Below are positions 1 through 9,334 of a stretch of 64,000 nucleotides of DNA, in pieces. The DNA lies in assembly GCA_951813855.1 (NCBI GenBank), contig OX638380.1, forward strand, positions 3,488,876 through 3,552,875. Reading direction: 5' to 3'. Origin of the DNA: an uncultured Verrucomicrobiae bacterium. GTDB lineage: Bacteria > Verrucomicrobiota > Verrucomicrobiia > Limisphaerales > AAA164-E04. Position 1 is the first letter of the stretch; each line of letters starts with the position of its first letter. The notes under the pieces were generated by a model, which did no database searches, had not been told where the DNA came from, and saw nothing but the letters and a program-made list of their open reading frames with translations. Position numbers and translations under genes: made by a program.

Positions 1-2112
1 ACTCCAGAAAGCCATCGCGTAAAATATTTAGACGATGAATTAGCTCGTTTTCCTTATGTTGACGGTGATTTATTCCAAGATAAAAGATCAGAATTTTCTA
101 GATTTACTGCAAAAATGCGCGAATATATGTTGAACGCATGCCGGTTCGATTGGTCGAGTATCTCACCCGCGATTTTCGGAGCGCTCTTTCAGTCTGTAAT
201 GAACCCGAAAGAACGACGGGAACAGGGTGCTCACTATACGACTGAAAAAAATATTCTTAAAGTGATCGAACCTCTTTTTATGGACGATCTACACGCTGAG
301 TTTAATCGAATAGCAGTTTTTCGGGGTCGAGGCCGATTAGCTTCGCTTCGAAAGTTTCAAGCGAAGTTAGGCAACTTAACCTTCTTGGATCCTGCCTGCG
401 GGTGTGGAAATTTTTTGATTATTGCTTACCGTGAACTGAGAATGCTGGAGATTGAGGTGATTAAAGAGATTAGATTAGCGACTTCCTCTACCAAACAAAC
501 CGTTTTTGATACCACGTGGCAATCGGTAGTGGATGTCGATCAATTTTATGGAATTGAAATCGGCGAATTCCCCGTTCGGATCGCAGAAACCGCTTTGTGG
601 ATGATGGACCATATTATGAATAATGTTTTGAGTTTGGAATTCGGCCAATCTTACGTTCGAATTCCTCTTGAGAAATCTCCTCATATCGTACAGGGCGACG
701 CACTGGAAACAGCTTGGTCAGATTTATTGCCTTCTAATGATTTTTCGTTTATTTTAGGAAATCCACCATTTGTGGGAGCAAAATATCAAAATGAATTGCA
801 ACGCACGCAAGTTCGTGAAATAGCTAACGTCGGGAATAACGGAGGCACCCTTGATTATGTGGCAGCTTGGTTAATTAAAGCTGGAAAATATATTAACGGG
901 TCCCGAACTCGAACTCGAATTGGTTTCGTTACTACGAACTCGATTACTCAGGGAGAACAGGTCGCGCAACTTTGGCCGGTATTATTCGAGCGTTATAATT
1001 TGGAACTCTCCTTTGCTCATCGAACTTTTGCCTGGGGTTCGGATGCGCGGGGCAAGGCGCGAGTTCATGTCGTGATAGTTGGACTTGAATCCCGTAAGCA
1101 GGTTCGAAATCAAAAACGTCTTTTTAATTATTCCGATCCCAACGGTGATCCTGAAGAGACTCGGCATACCGCATTATCACCTTACCTGTTCGATGCCGGA
1201 AAACTGGCTGACCCTAATTTAGTTGTAAAAGAAGAAAACACTCCCATAAATACTATGAAAAAGCTGATTATCGGTTCCAAACCAATTGACGGTGGAAATT
1301 ATATTTTTGATGAAAAGGAACGCATGGCATTTTTAAATTCAGAACCGGAAGCGATCGATTTGCTTCGTCCCTATATCGGTTCCCACGAATATTTACATGA
1401 AAGTAAACGGTGGATACTAGCTTTGCATGACGTACCTGCCGGTGTTTTAGCTCGGTTGCCACACGTAAAGAAACGGATTTCCGCTGTTCAAACCTATCGT
1501 AAGTCTAGTAAAAGCGTCTCGACTCGACAACTTTCCTCGACCCCTAGCCTTTATCATGTTAATGTGTTACCCGCTAAACCATTTTTGGTAATTCCCAAGG
1601 TATCTTCGGAGCGAAGAGAGTATGTGCCTATTGGTTGGTTGGAACCGCCTGTTATTCCCAGTGATTTATTATTTGTTCTTCAAAATGCTACTCTGGAAGA
1701 TTTTGCCCTGTTAACTTCAGCTATGCATATGTCGTGGTTGCGTTATGTCGGTTGAAGACTTGAAAGTCGTTACCGTTACTCGATTGGCTTGGTTTACAAT
1801 ACCTTTCCCTTGCCTCCCAATAATCCCGATTTATCTAAATTGAAACCAAAGGCCCAAGCAGTCCTTGAGGCCCGAGCCGTACACGCTAGTTCCACTCTCG
1901 CTGATCTTTACAACCCGGTTTTGATGCCGCCTAACTTACGCCGGGCTCATCAAGCGCTTGATCGGGTGGTAGATAAACTTTATCGGGGCAACGGTTTTGG
2001 CTCCGAACTTGAGCGTGTCGAATATCTTTTTACGCTATATGAAAAAATTCAGGCTCCATTGGAAATCGACAGGAAGCCTAAACGGAGGAAACAACCGGTT
2101 CGGAGAAAATAA
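1..2112 (+). pseudogene. MmeI-like Type IIL restriction-modification enzyme, 5' part outside window, interrupted by in-frame TGA
   Basis: The reading frame is already open at base 1, so the N-terminal nuclease and helicase-like parts lie upstream. The visible part carries an N6-adenine methyltransferase domain: SAM motif I DPACGCGNF (near nt 388) and catalytic NPPF (near nt 760), preceded by the YTTEKNI segment usual in MmeI-type enzymes. A target-recognition region follows. The frame stops at TGA 1753-1755, but the same frame continues to 2112 with typical MmeI C-terminal sequence: RLESRYRYS, VYNTFPLP, then LADLYNPVLMPPNLRRAHQALDR. The TGA sits where related proteins have Gly, as expected for GGA to TGA. 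A short product might restart at TTG 1789. The DNA is AT-richer than the neighbours. MmeI family members methylate and cut with one polypeptide; loss of the C-terminal specificity part probably inactivates this copy. Confidence 0.85.
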
Positions 2113-2397
2113 TCATATTGAACCATTATTTTTGTCGAAACTATTTCCTTCGGATTTTCATAATTGGATTGTCTCCAGTTCGAGCGACTCAAGCAGTTAA
2201 AGATTTCGAATCTGATTTTTCTAATTTGTATCGGATTGCCCGCGAATTTAAATTTCCTTTGAAAAATCAACAAGTCCCAAATTGAGTCCTTTTCAATTAA
2301 CTGAATCGCCAAGATCAATTTTCCCGATTTATGTTTCTGGGGAAATCGAAATCAGGACGGTGCTGGTCTACGGGAATGGCTTCATGATCAAACAAGG

Positions 2398-2955
2398 TCA
2401 CTTGAGCATCCCGGTCTTGCGGGCGTAATTGAACAGACCTCCCGCATCGATCACCGGCCTCACTTCACCGAGGTCATTCAGGGAATAAACGGTTTCGGTG
2501 CCGAGCACGGTAATCGTTTTTGAATCCAGATCGATTCGAAGCCGTTGCCCCGTCTCCAGTGTGTCACAGAGGCGTTCGGTGCATTCGCAGGGGTATAACT
2601 CGCCGGTGGCGACGCAGTTGCGAAAGAAAATCCGAGCGAAACTCTCGGCGATTACCAGCTGGCACTGCGCCGAGCCCAAAGCGATGGGCGCGTGTTCTCG
2701 GGAACTGCCGCAGCCGAAATTGCGACCGGCGACGATGATGGCAAAGTTGCTGTTCAGCTTTCCGTCTTCAATGAAACGGACCGGATAGAGCGAGTCGGGT
2801 AAACCGATCATGGCGTAGCTTCCCAGCTGTTCGTATTCCTCCGGGATGGTCGGCACCAAGTTCAGATACTGCGCCGGGATGATCTGATCGGTATCGATGT
2901 TGTCCCCTACCACGTAGGCAGAGCCTTCGATTATGGAACTGTCGTTTCGGGTCAT
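2398..2955 (-). CDS. leuD: 3-isopropylmalate dehydratase small subunit (LeuD-like)
   Basis: 185 residues with the swivel-domain signature of the aconitase/isopropylmalate isomerase family: DNIDTDQIIPAQYL near the N-terminus, then GRNFGCGSSREHAP and ALGSAQCQLVIAESFARIFFRNC. In leucine synthesis LeuD pairs with the iron-sulfur subunit LeuC to isomerise 2- to 3-isopropylmalate in the cytoplasm; no LeuC gene lies in this window. The ATG at 2955 is chosen because it overlaps the stop of the upstream sialidase-like gene as TGATG, which implies translational coupling, and because upstream residues in this frame are not family-like. The position inside an operon of secreted degradative enzymes is odd, so it could instead be the small subunit of a related hydro-lyase for a sugar-acid product. 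Confidence 0.85.
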   Translation of the reverse strand: MTRNDSSIIEGSAYVVGDNIDTDQIIPAQYLNLVPTIPEEYEQLGSYAMIGLPDSLYPVRFIEDGKLNSNFAIIVAGRNFGCGSSREHAPIALGSAQCQLVIAESFARIFFRNCVATGELYPCECTERLCDTLETGQRLRIDLDSKTITVLGTETVYSLNDLGEVRPVIDAGGLFNYARKTGMLK

Positions 2956-4088
2956 CAGAAGGGCCAGTTTCCCGAGGCCATCGGGAGAGGCGAAAGATTG
3001 TTCGGATTGATTACCAGGTATTTGATTCGTTGGCGGTCTATCGAGTACACGATATGCAAGAATCCGTCGGATCCCTGAATGACGAACGGATCCGAAATTT
3101 CTTTTCCGGGTTGCCAATCGAGCAGGGCCGCCGCGGCCCAATTGAAGCCGTCGCTAGTCAATGCCAGATTGAGCACGCTCCGTTCCTGATTAGAATGTTG
3201 ATAGACCAAGGCAAAAATTACCGGAGGCGACGGGGCTCCCTCGTTCACGACCTGTATCAGTATCCGAGCGGTACTCAGACCGCTATCCGGATTGGGCAGG
3301 TCGGTCTGTTTGAATTCCGACCAGGTTTTTCCTTCGTTTTCGGAACTGCTGGTCATGATCCGTCCGCGTTTTGACCGGCACAACAGTTGGATTTTATTGG
3401 CCCCGTGATTCAGGAAAACGGGTTCGCTCGCGTTGTGCCACATGGCATGGCTGAGATGACGGCTTTTCTCCCAACTTAAGGAGTCGCCGAAAGGTTTGGC
3501 CCGTTCGACATGAACCCGAGTTCCTGAGGTATGGTCGTCGCCGCCGACCAAGAGCGTCCCGTCCCGCAGTTCCAGCGGTCGGGAACGGGCCGGTCCCCCG
3601 ACCTTTCGGGGCAGCGACTTGGAGACCGTCCAAGTTATCCCTTGATCCTCCGAACGGGTCAACCAACCGGTTACCCGGTTGCGATCTCGAGGAGTTTGGT
3701 AGAACAGCAGTAGATTACCGTAAGTCGGCTGAAACAGCACCGGTCGCCGACAGGGAATCTTCATGCCGGTATTCTTGTTCTCGTGAAAGACTACCTTGAC
3801 GGGATCGCTCCAGAGAGACGATCCCTCCGTGCCTTGAGCGTTGCGTCGCGAGAGATAGACGGCACTGTCAAGGCTGCCTTTTTCTGTCGATCCGAGCCAG
3901 GCGACGGTGATGCCGTGGACGGTTTCGATGATCGTGGGAGAGGCATTGAAAGCCGGAGCGTTATTCCCGTCGGCCGGATATTCCACGCGAACCGGATCTG
4001 GAGATTTCAGCGCGGCGAGCGTCGCGGCAGGGAACAACAAAATGGTCAATCCCCAAACCATTAATCCAAAGTGACGGGAAGTCTCCAT
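2955..4088 (-). CDS. Secreted exo-alpha-sialidase-like BNR-repeat protein
   Basis: 377 residues from ATG 4088, opening with a signal peptide (hydrophobic core around LMVWGLTILLFPAATLAA). The mature part resembles the BNR/Asp-box family of six-bladed propellers: repeated S-x-D-x-G-x-T-W type turns (SEDQGITWT, SENEGKTWS, TSDGFNW) and an arginine-rich active-site style segment (PCRRPVLFQP, KVGGPARSRP). Such proteins in PVC bacteria hydrolyse or bind glycans outside the cytoplasm, and many are not true sialidases, so the substrate is unknown. It lies 86 nt downstream of the sulfatase and overlaps leuD by one base. The operon context (DUF1080, sulfatase) suggests action on sulfated or acidic polysaccharide. 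Confidence 0.75.
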   Translation of the reverse strand: METSRHFGLMVWGLTILLFPAATLAALKSPDPVRVEYPADGNNAPAFNASPTIIETVHGITVAWLGSTEKGSLDSAVYLSRRNAQGTEGSSLWSDPVKVVFHENKNTGMKIPCRRPVLFQPTYGNLLLFYQTPRDRNRVTGWLTRSEDQGITWTVSKSLPRKVGGPARSRPLELRDGTLLVGGDDHTSGTRVHVERAKPFGDSLSWEKSRHLSHAMWHNASEPVFLNHGANKIQLLCRSKRGRIMTSSSENEGKTWSEFKQTDLPNPDSGLSTARILIQVVNEGAPSPPVIFALVYQHSNQERSVLNLALTSDGFNWAAAALLDWQPGKEISDPFVIQGSDGFLHIVYSIDRQRIKYLVINPNNLSPLPMASGNWPF

Positions 4089-4174
4089 AATCAATCTCAT
4101 TCCGGGCCGATTGAGTTTAGGAAACTTATCTGTTTTGTCCAAGATTATTGGTTTTTCGTAGCGGGTGAACCCGG

Positions 4175-5545
4175 TCAGTCGATGCTCCCCACTTCTCTGA
4201 CGGAGGATTTCAATTCTTGATCGAATGCCGTAGCCAACTGGGTGAGTTCTTTGACGATTTCGGGATTGAGAGCCGCCTCGTCGCGTTGCTCGCCGATATC
4301 CGATGGCAGATGGTAGAGGTTGATCGAGCGGATTTCCTCAGGGCGGTTGCGCGGTCGCCTGAGATGCAGTTTCCAAGGTCCGCGGCGAACGGCTTCCAAC
4401 CGTGCCCCGCGGTAATAGAAGAAGCGGTCGCGAGGGCTTCGTTTTTTCCCCAGTATCATTTTCGAAAGATCCTTGCCGTCGATGATGTTTTCCTTCGGCA
4501 ATTCGACTCCGGCCAAGGCCGCGAAGGTGGGGAGCAGATCGAAAGTGGCACCCATCTCCCGGCTTACTTTTCCGGCCGGGATCTTACCGGGCCACTTCAT
4601 CAAGCAAGGCACCCGCATGCCGCCTTCGTAAGTGCTGAACTTACCGCTTCGCAACGGCAGGGCACTGCCGCCGTGATGTTTTTTCCCGAGCCAAGGCCCG
4701 TTATCGGAGGTATAGACTACCAAGGTTTGTTCTTCCACTCCCGCTTCCTCGATCGCCTCCAATACTTGGCCTACCGACCAATCGATTTCGGCCAGAGTCG
4801 CGGCGTAGGCTTGTTGGGGATCGGGATCGTAGAATTCGTCTTCCACGTAGAGAGGGACATGGGGCATGGTGTGGGGCATGTAAAGAAAGAAGGGGCGATT
4901 GGCGTGGTCCCGAATGAATCGAACGGCCTCTTCCGTGCAACGCCGAGTCAAGGTTTGCTGTTGGGCCGGACGTTCGACGATGATCTCGTTGCGCATCAAG
5001 GGAACGTTCCAAGGCAGCGCGGTTCGCGACTGCCAGACCCGATCCAAATTGCGGTTTTCGCCTTGAATAGGATCCATATCGTTGGAGTAGGGCAGACCGT
5101 AATAGGAGTCGAAGCCATGAGCGGTCGGTAGAAAGGGCGGCAAATGGCCCAGGTGCCACTTACCGATACAGGCCGTGGCGTAATTCGCCTGCTTGAGCAC
5201 TTCCGCAATCGTGGTTTCGTCCGGGTTGAGTCCAATCTGGTGCCGGGGAAATAAAACCCCCGTGATTCCGGTCCGCAGGGGATAGCTTCCGGTCAACAAG
5301 GCGGCTCGCGAGGCCGAGCAGATAGGGGCCAGAGAGTAGAAATCGGTGAAGCGGGTTCCTTCTTTCGCCAACCGATCCATGTTCGGAGTTTTCAGGGTCG
5401 GATGGCCGTAGCAGCCCATGTCGCCGTACCCTTGGTCGTCCGCGAAGATGACCACGAAATTGGGCGGTCGTTCCGCGTTCGCGACGAACGTGAGGAAGGA
5501 ACAGGCTATCGCGGCTAATGCAGCAAATCGGATCGTTTCTTTCAT
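4175..5545 (-). CDS. Secreted sulfatase (arylsulfatase A family)
   Basis: 456 residues from ATG 5545 with a signal peptide (FAALAAIACSFLTFVANA) and the full type I sulfatase core. NFVVIFADDQGYGD supplies the metal-binding aspartates. CSASR is the C-x-[PA]-S-R site whose Cys is converted to formylglycine by a maturase, followed by AALLTGSYPLRTG. GKWHLG, the TMPHVPL histidine and SDNGPW complete the active site. It hydrolyses sulfate esters, probably on a polysaccharide, in periplasm or outside. The start overlaps the stop of the upstream DUF1080 gene as ATGA, so the two are co-translated. The C-terminal region (RGARLEAVRRGPWKLHL) is the usual small subdomain. No maturase gene is nearby. Confidence 0.93.
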   Translation of the reverse strand: MKETIRFAALAAIACSFLTFVANAERPPNFVVIFADDQGYGDMGCYGHPTLKTPNMDRLAKEGTRFTDFYSLAPICSASRAALLTGSYPLRTGITGVLFPRHQIGLNPDETTIAEVLKQANYATACIGKWHLGHLPPFLPTAHGFDSYYGLPYSNDMDPIQGENRNLDRVWQSRTALPWNVPLMRNEIIVERPAQQQTLTRRCTEEAVRFIRDHANRPFFLYMPHTMPHVPLYVEDEFYDPDPQQAYAATLAEIDWSVGQVLEAIEEAGVEEQTLVVYTSDNGPWLGKKHHGGSALPLRSGKFSTYEGGMRVPCLMKWPGKIPAGKVSREMGATFDLLPTFAALAGVELPKENIIDGKDLSKMILGKKRSPRDRFFYYRGARLEAVRRGPWKLHLRRPRNRPEEIRSINLYHLPSDIGEQRDEAALNPEIVKELTQLATAFDQELKSSVREVGSID

Positions 5546-6906
5546 TCCAGATTTTTGATTCGAAGATTGCGCCAAGCGACCTCGTCGCCGTGATCCTGGA
5601 GCAGGATGCGGGCACGGTGAAACTTCCCAAAATCGGCGACGTTGCGGAATTTGCTCTTGGCGATGGCCGCGTTGAGTTCTTCGCCTTCCAGTTCGTACTG
5701 CAATACCATGACACCGTTGAGCCAGTGTTCGACTCTGTCGGTTAGTACGAGGATTCGCGATTGGTTGAATTCCTGCACGGGACGGAGCACTCGGTTTTGA
5801 GCCGACAAGCAATCGTAGAAAGCCGCGGTTTGCCGAGTCGTTCCGCGACGGGCGTCGGGATGCCGCTCGTCATCCAAAATCTGGTATTCGTGACCGATTT
5901 GCTGTTTGCGTTCCTGTTCCAGGATGAAGTACTTGACGCCGCTGTTGGCGCCCTCGGCGACCCGCCATTCGAAACGAAAATCGAATTGACCGTATCGCTT
6001 CCGGGTGACGATCCCGCCGCCCCCGCCTCCGGCGGCGTGAATGAGCGTTTCGTTTTCGATGCTCCATCCTCGTTCGGGAAATTCCTCCTTGAGGAAGCCG
6101 CGCCAGTGCCTGGCGTCTCTGCCGTTGAAGAGGTTTTGCCAGCCGGCTTCGCGTTGTTCTCGGCTAAGGCGATTGGGCCTTTGGGCCGGTGCCGGTTCGT
6201 CGGCCGGCGGCAGCGAACGGACCTTGATGTTGCGAAACCAGACGTCGTCGCCGTGATGCTGAAAACAGAGGACTCCGGAAGGTTCTTTGGCGAACCGGGG
6301 CATCCGGGAGAATTTGCTCTGCTGGATTAATTGGGTCACGGCGTAGCTGTCCAAGTCCAGAGCGACGATCTTATGACCGTTGAGCCAGTGTTCGACTCGA
6401 TTGCCCTGTACGATAATGCGGGAGTCATTGAATTGGCCCACCGGTCGCGGTTTTTCGCCTTGGGGGCTCACCAAGGCGTAGAAGGATCCGGCAGAGGTTA
6501 TCGGCCTTTTTCCGTCTCCGTGCTTTGCGTCGTCGAGAATCTGAAACTCCGGGCCGGTGAACCAAGGCTGATTAAACTTTTCGCTGACCCGATACATGAT
6601 CCCGGAGTTGGCTCCTTCGGCCACCTTCCATTCGAAGACCAATTCGAAGTTCTGCCAACTCTTTCGGGAAACGATGTCTTTCGAAGGGCCGTTACCCAAG
6701 GCCTGCAACGTGCCGGATTCGACCTTCCAACTTTCGGCGGGAAAGTCCTTGCCCCGGAAGACGCGGAAGTGTTCGGTCGAAGTGCCGTCGAAGAGAATTT
6801 CCCAAGCTCCCTCTCCTTCAGAATCGGCGAGGGCGATCGGGTGACAGTTGAGGATGCCTAGCAACAGCCCAAGGTTGGTCGCCTTAATCCAAAATCCGGT
6901 GTTCAT
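5542..6906 (-). CDS. Secreted tandem DUF1080 protein (3-keto-disaccharide hydrolase-like)
   Basis: 454 residues from ATG 6906 with a signal peptide ending near ALADSEGEG. Two DUF1080 domains are arranged head to tail. Each opens with LF[DN]G and contains FEWKVAEGANSG or FEWRVAEGANSG, an EFQILDD or EYQILDD segment, RVEHWLNG and a closing H-G-D-[DE]-V-x-[FW]-R-N-[IL] motif. The first spans about residues 30-235 and the second about 255-454, joined by a Pro/Ala-rich linker. DUF1080 is a concanavalin-like fold, with some members acting on 3-keto-glycosides. It heads the operon with sulfatase, BNR protein and leuD. The second domain has a stretch of six glycines in a loop. Exact substrate cannot be read from sequence. 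Confidence 0.9.
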   Translation of the reverse strand: MNTGFWIKATNLGLLLGILNCHPIALADSEGEGAWEILFDGTSTEHFRVFRGKDFPAESWKVESGTLQALGNGPSKDIVSRKSWQNFELVFEWKVAEGANSGIMYRVSEKFNQPWFTGPEFQILDDAKHGDGKRPITSAGSFYALVSPQGEKPRPVGQFNDSRIIVQGNRVEHWLNGHKIVALDLDSYAVTQLIQQSKFSRMPRFAKEPSGVLCFQHHGDDVWFRNIKVRSLPPADEPAPAQRPNRLSREQREAGWQNLFNGRDARHWRGFLKEEFPERGWSIENETLIHAAGGGGGGIVTRKRYGQFDFRFEWRVAEGANSGVKYFILEQERKQQIGHEYQILDDERHPDARRGTTRQTAAFYDCLSAQNRVLRPVQEFNQSRILVLTDRVEHWLNGVMVLQYELEGEELNAAIAKSKFRNVADFGKFHRARILLQDHGDEVAWRNLRIKNLE

Positions 6907-7299
6907 GGTGGTCAGTCGGCGCTGGTCCGAAGGATATGGTGTTTCATTTCGGTTCAGTCGAGGAAAAGCTTCAGAGTGTCGAATTCGAGTATATCGAGCA
7001 AGCATCTTTCTCCGGCAAAACGAGAAGAGCGATGCGATCGTCATTTCCGGCACCGGGGTGGCTCAGGGAGCGGAAAGTGGTTTCAGCTCAAGATCCGCCG
7101 GGTTCGTCGTTGCGGGCGAAAAAAACGTCCCGGGCATAGCGATGGCTCGATATCGTGATTCTTTTCAGGGCGGTACTGAACGCGGTTTACCCGCTGTTTC
7201 CGTTCCCCAAAGCTACCGAGAAATCGCCACGAAAGGTTTCCGGGAATTCGTCGAGCGTTGGTTTGGCGTCAGATTTCAGGAGAACCCGTCACGCCGGTT
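6907..7299. other. Gene-free stretch upstream of the DUF1080 operon
   Basis: No reading frame here resembles a protein I know. It should hold the promoter of the minus-strand degradation operon starting at 6906 and the 3' end of the methyltransferase transcript. A short inverted repeat, TCACGCC (7289-7295) and GGCGTGA (7304-7310), spans the stop codon of the methyltransferase gene. It has no U-run on either strand, so it is at best a weak terminator. Confidence 0.4.
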
Positions 7300-8133
7300 T
7301 CATGGCGTGATGCGGTCCTTGATGAGATCGCAGTACTCTGGCGATATTTCGATGCCGATACCGTGCCTTTTGAGGTCGTGGGCCGCCACGAGCGTCGTTC
7401 CCGAACCCGCGAATGGGTCCAGTACCGTATCGCCTTCGTCCGTGAACAAGCGAATGAACCATTCCGGCAGTGCCTTGGGGAAGGTGGCGGGGTGGCCTTT
7501 GAAGCCGCATTCGGTAGCCAGGTGCAGGACGTTCGTGGGATAAGCCTTTTCGCGCCCGACCCATTTCTCGACTTTCTTTCCGAATCCGTTTCTGTGCCGG
7601 GACGGGTCGCGCACGCGGTCGGTTGCCGAAAGATTTTGCAACCGGTTCAGTCGCCAATCGCCCATCGGAACCATGACCGAGTCTTGTCTCATTTTGAATT
7701 TTCGGGATTTGGTGAAGTGCAGCAGCCGTTCCCAAGAGTCCCGAAAACGGTTGGGCCACTTTCCCGGATAACAATTCTTTTTGTGCCAACAGTATTCTTC
7801 GACCCACAGCCAGCCTGATCGCCTAAGCTCCATGATCAGTTCGAGAACATAGGTGTGGCGTTCCCCCGATACGGCTTTTTCCTTGATGTTGAGGACGAAC
7901 GAACCGTCATCGGCCAGGCATTCGAAAAGCGCTTCGGCTTTCGGCAGGAACCACCGGACGTAAGAATCGGGATGCACTCCGCCGTAGTTGGCCTTGCGTT
8001 GGTCGGCGTAGGGTGGCGAAGTCACGATCAGATTGACCGAACCGGGCGGAACGACTCCCGCTTTGATTAACTGCTGACAATCGCCGCAGTGAATCTCGGT
8101 TGATTCGGTGTTGGATTTGGCTCGCGAATTCAC
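7300..8133 (-). CDS. Site-specific DNA methyltransferase, beta class (solitary, m4C or m6A)
   Basis: 277 residues starting at GTG 8133. Catalytic motif IV TSPPY (LIVTSPPYADQR, about residues 37-48) precedes SAM-binding motif I DPFAGSGTTLVAA (about residues 242-254), the order of beta-class amino-methyltransferases. The SPPY form is most common in N4-cytosine enzymes but also occurs in N6-adenine ones. GIEISPEYCDLIKDRI closes the SAM fold. No restriction endonuclease, Vsr or control protein is adjacent, so it appears to be an orphan methyltransferase acting in epigenetic regulation or left over from a restriction system. The flanks are long non-coding stretches, consistent with an inserted gene, but base composition is like the host. 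Confidence 0.9.
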   Translation of the reverse strand: MNSRAKSNTESTEIHCGDCQQLIKAGVVPPGSVNLIVTSPPYADQRKANYGGVHPDSYVRWFLPKAEALFECLADDGSFVLNIKEKAVSGERHTYVLELIMELRRSGWLWVEEYCWHKKNCYPGKWPNRFRDSWERLLHFTKSRKFKMRQDSVMVPMGDWRLNRLQNLSATDRVRDPSRHRNGFGKKVEKWVGREKAYPTNVLHLATECGFKGHPATFPKALPEWFIRLFTDEGDTVLDPFAGSGTTLVAAHDLKRHGIGIEISPEYCDLIKDRITP

Positions 8134-9334
8134 GCAACAACTCCCAGTGAGATTCCGCTCTCGGCATCGATCTGGCTTTGCCCATGACGTTTCCCAGAAT
8201 CACCGATCGACCGTTGGCTATCGGGGCAGGGTTTCAGATTGCCAGGTTGCGATTCCTAGCCCGACGAGCGATGCGAAAGCAGGGTATCGTTTATTTTCAA
8301 TTCCATTCAAGCCTTTCCCGGAAAACGTCGTCATCGGATTTCGCGGGTAGGAATGGTTGGCTATCCGCCTGCTTTCGCTTTGGTACCGGTGACCGGCAAC
8401 GGCTCAGAAATAGCGTTGCATTTCGCAACGCTAGTGCGGCCCGGTTGATTTCGCTTTTTTGAACTCCAAGGACCGCCGGTCGAGAACGGCGTACTAAGAC
8501 GATGACTCCTGGCGTCCGGTCGCTTGGTCGGAGCAAGCTGAGCGTTTTGCGTTCGAAGTTTGGTCGCGATCGGCACGCAGGTCTTGAGCACCCCTGCAAG
8601 CGGCAGAAACTGGCCGAGTCAATCACGCTTCGGCGTCCGAGAAAACGACGGCTGGTAACCCGGGTGGTTGGCGGACGTTCCCTTGGGATGCATCCCCAGC
8701 CACGGAGTACCAAACGCAAAGCCTATTTCGGATCGGGATTCTGGCAGGCATCAGCTTCGGGGGCATCGGCAGTGCGTCGCATCACGATCGGCGGCACGGT
8801 ATGATCGATCTTCCCAAAAGGTTGTTCGCCGGGTTCCGGCGGCGACGCAACTGTCCGTGATTGACCGAAAGCGGGTTGCTTTTCGCGTCGCAGGCATCGG
8901 GATGAAGAGTCAGTCCCTACGATGCTGAACGGTCAGGGAGCAGGCGTGATTTCCGATGAACCGAAACATATGGAACGTCCGGATCGATGACGGAAAGACT
9001 ACTGCGTCCTTACCGTTACCGGTTTCGTTCGGGATCGAACCGAGATTCGCTCGCCCTCCGTCGGTACCGGGGTTCTCGAACCTGAGGCGATCGGCTTGCC
9101 GCTTGCCGTGTGATTTTCGAAAACGAAATCGCGGCGTTAAGGCGACCCGGATTATTGAAATTCGGATCGGGAGAGTTCTTTCGGACCGGCCGAGCGGGCC
9201 GGTGGCGCAACCGTCGGTTCCGACCACACGAAGGCGAGAGAATCGCAACGACCGCTAATCAGAATATCGAACGAAAACCGGTGAATCTCAAAATGGTCTA
9301 CTTTCTCGATCGAACACTTTAGGATGGTTCCACG
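8134..9334. other. 1.2-kb stretch without a recognisable gene
   Basis: Several short open frames exist on both strands but all are arginine-rich, lack family motifs and overlap one another, as expected for chance frames in GC-rich DNA. I see no tRNA cloverleaf. The only distinct element is the perfect hairpin at 8411-8433. The final ~100 bases must contain the moxR promoter. The composition is host-like, so this is more likely decayed coding DNA or spacer than recent insertion. Confidence 0.4.
8411..8433. repeat. Perfect 9-bp hairpin in non-coding DNA
   Basis: TAGCGTTGC, a 5-base loop ATTTC and GCAACGCTA form a perfect inverted repeat. A T6 run (8455-8460) lies about 20 bases beyond it on the plus strand, too far for a classical intrinsic terminator. 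It could be a REP-like unit; no second copy was noticed in this window. Confidence 0.5.

Noticed and set aside
1753..1755. TGA read as glycine (UGA recoding as in some candidate phyla)
   Set aside because: Many genes here end in TGA with overlapping ATGA starts, and no other internal TGA occurs in conserved genes, so the standard code applies.
2118..2282. Small plus-strand frame (TTG 2118, about 54 residues) after the MmeI-like gene
   Set aside because: Composition is plausible but no motif, weak start and AT-rich context; too little support.
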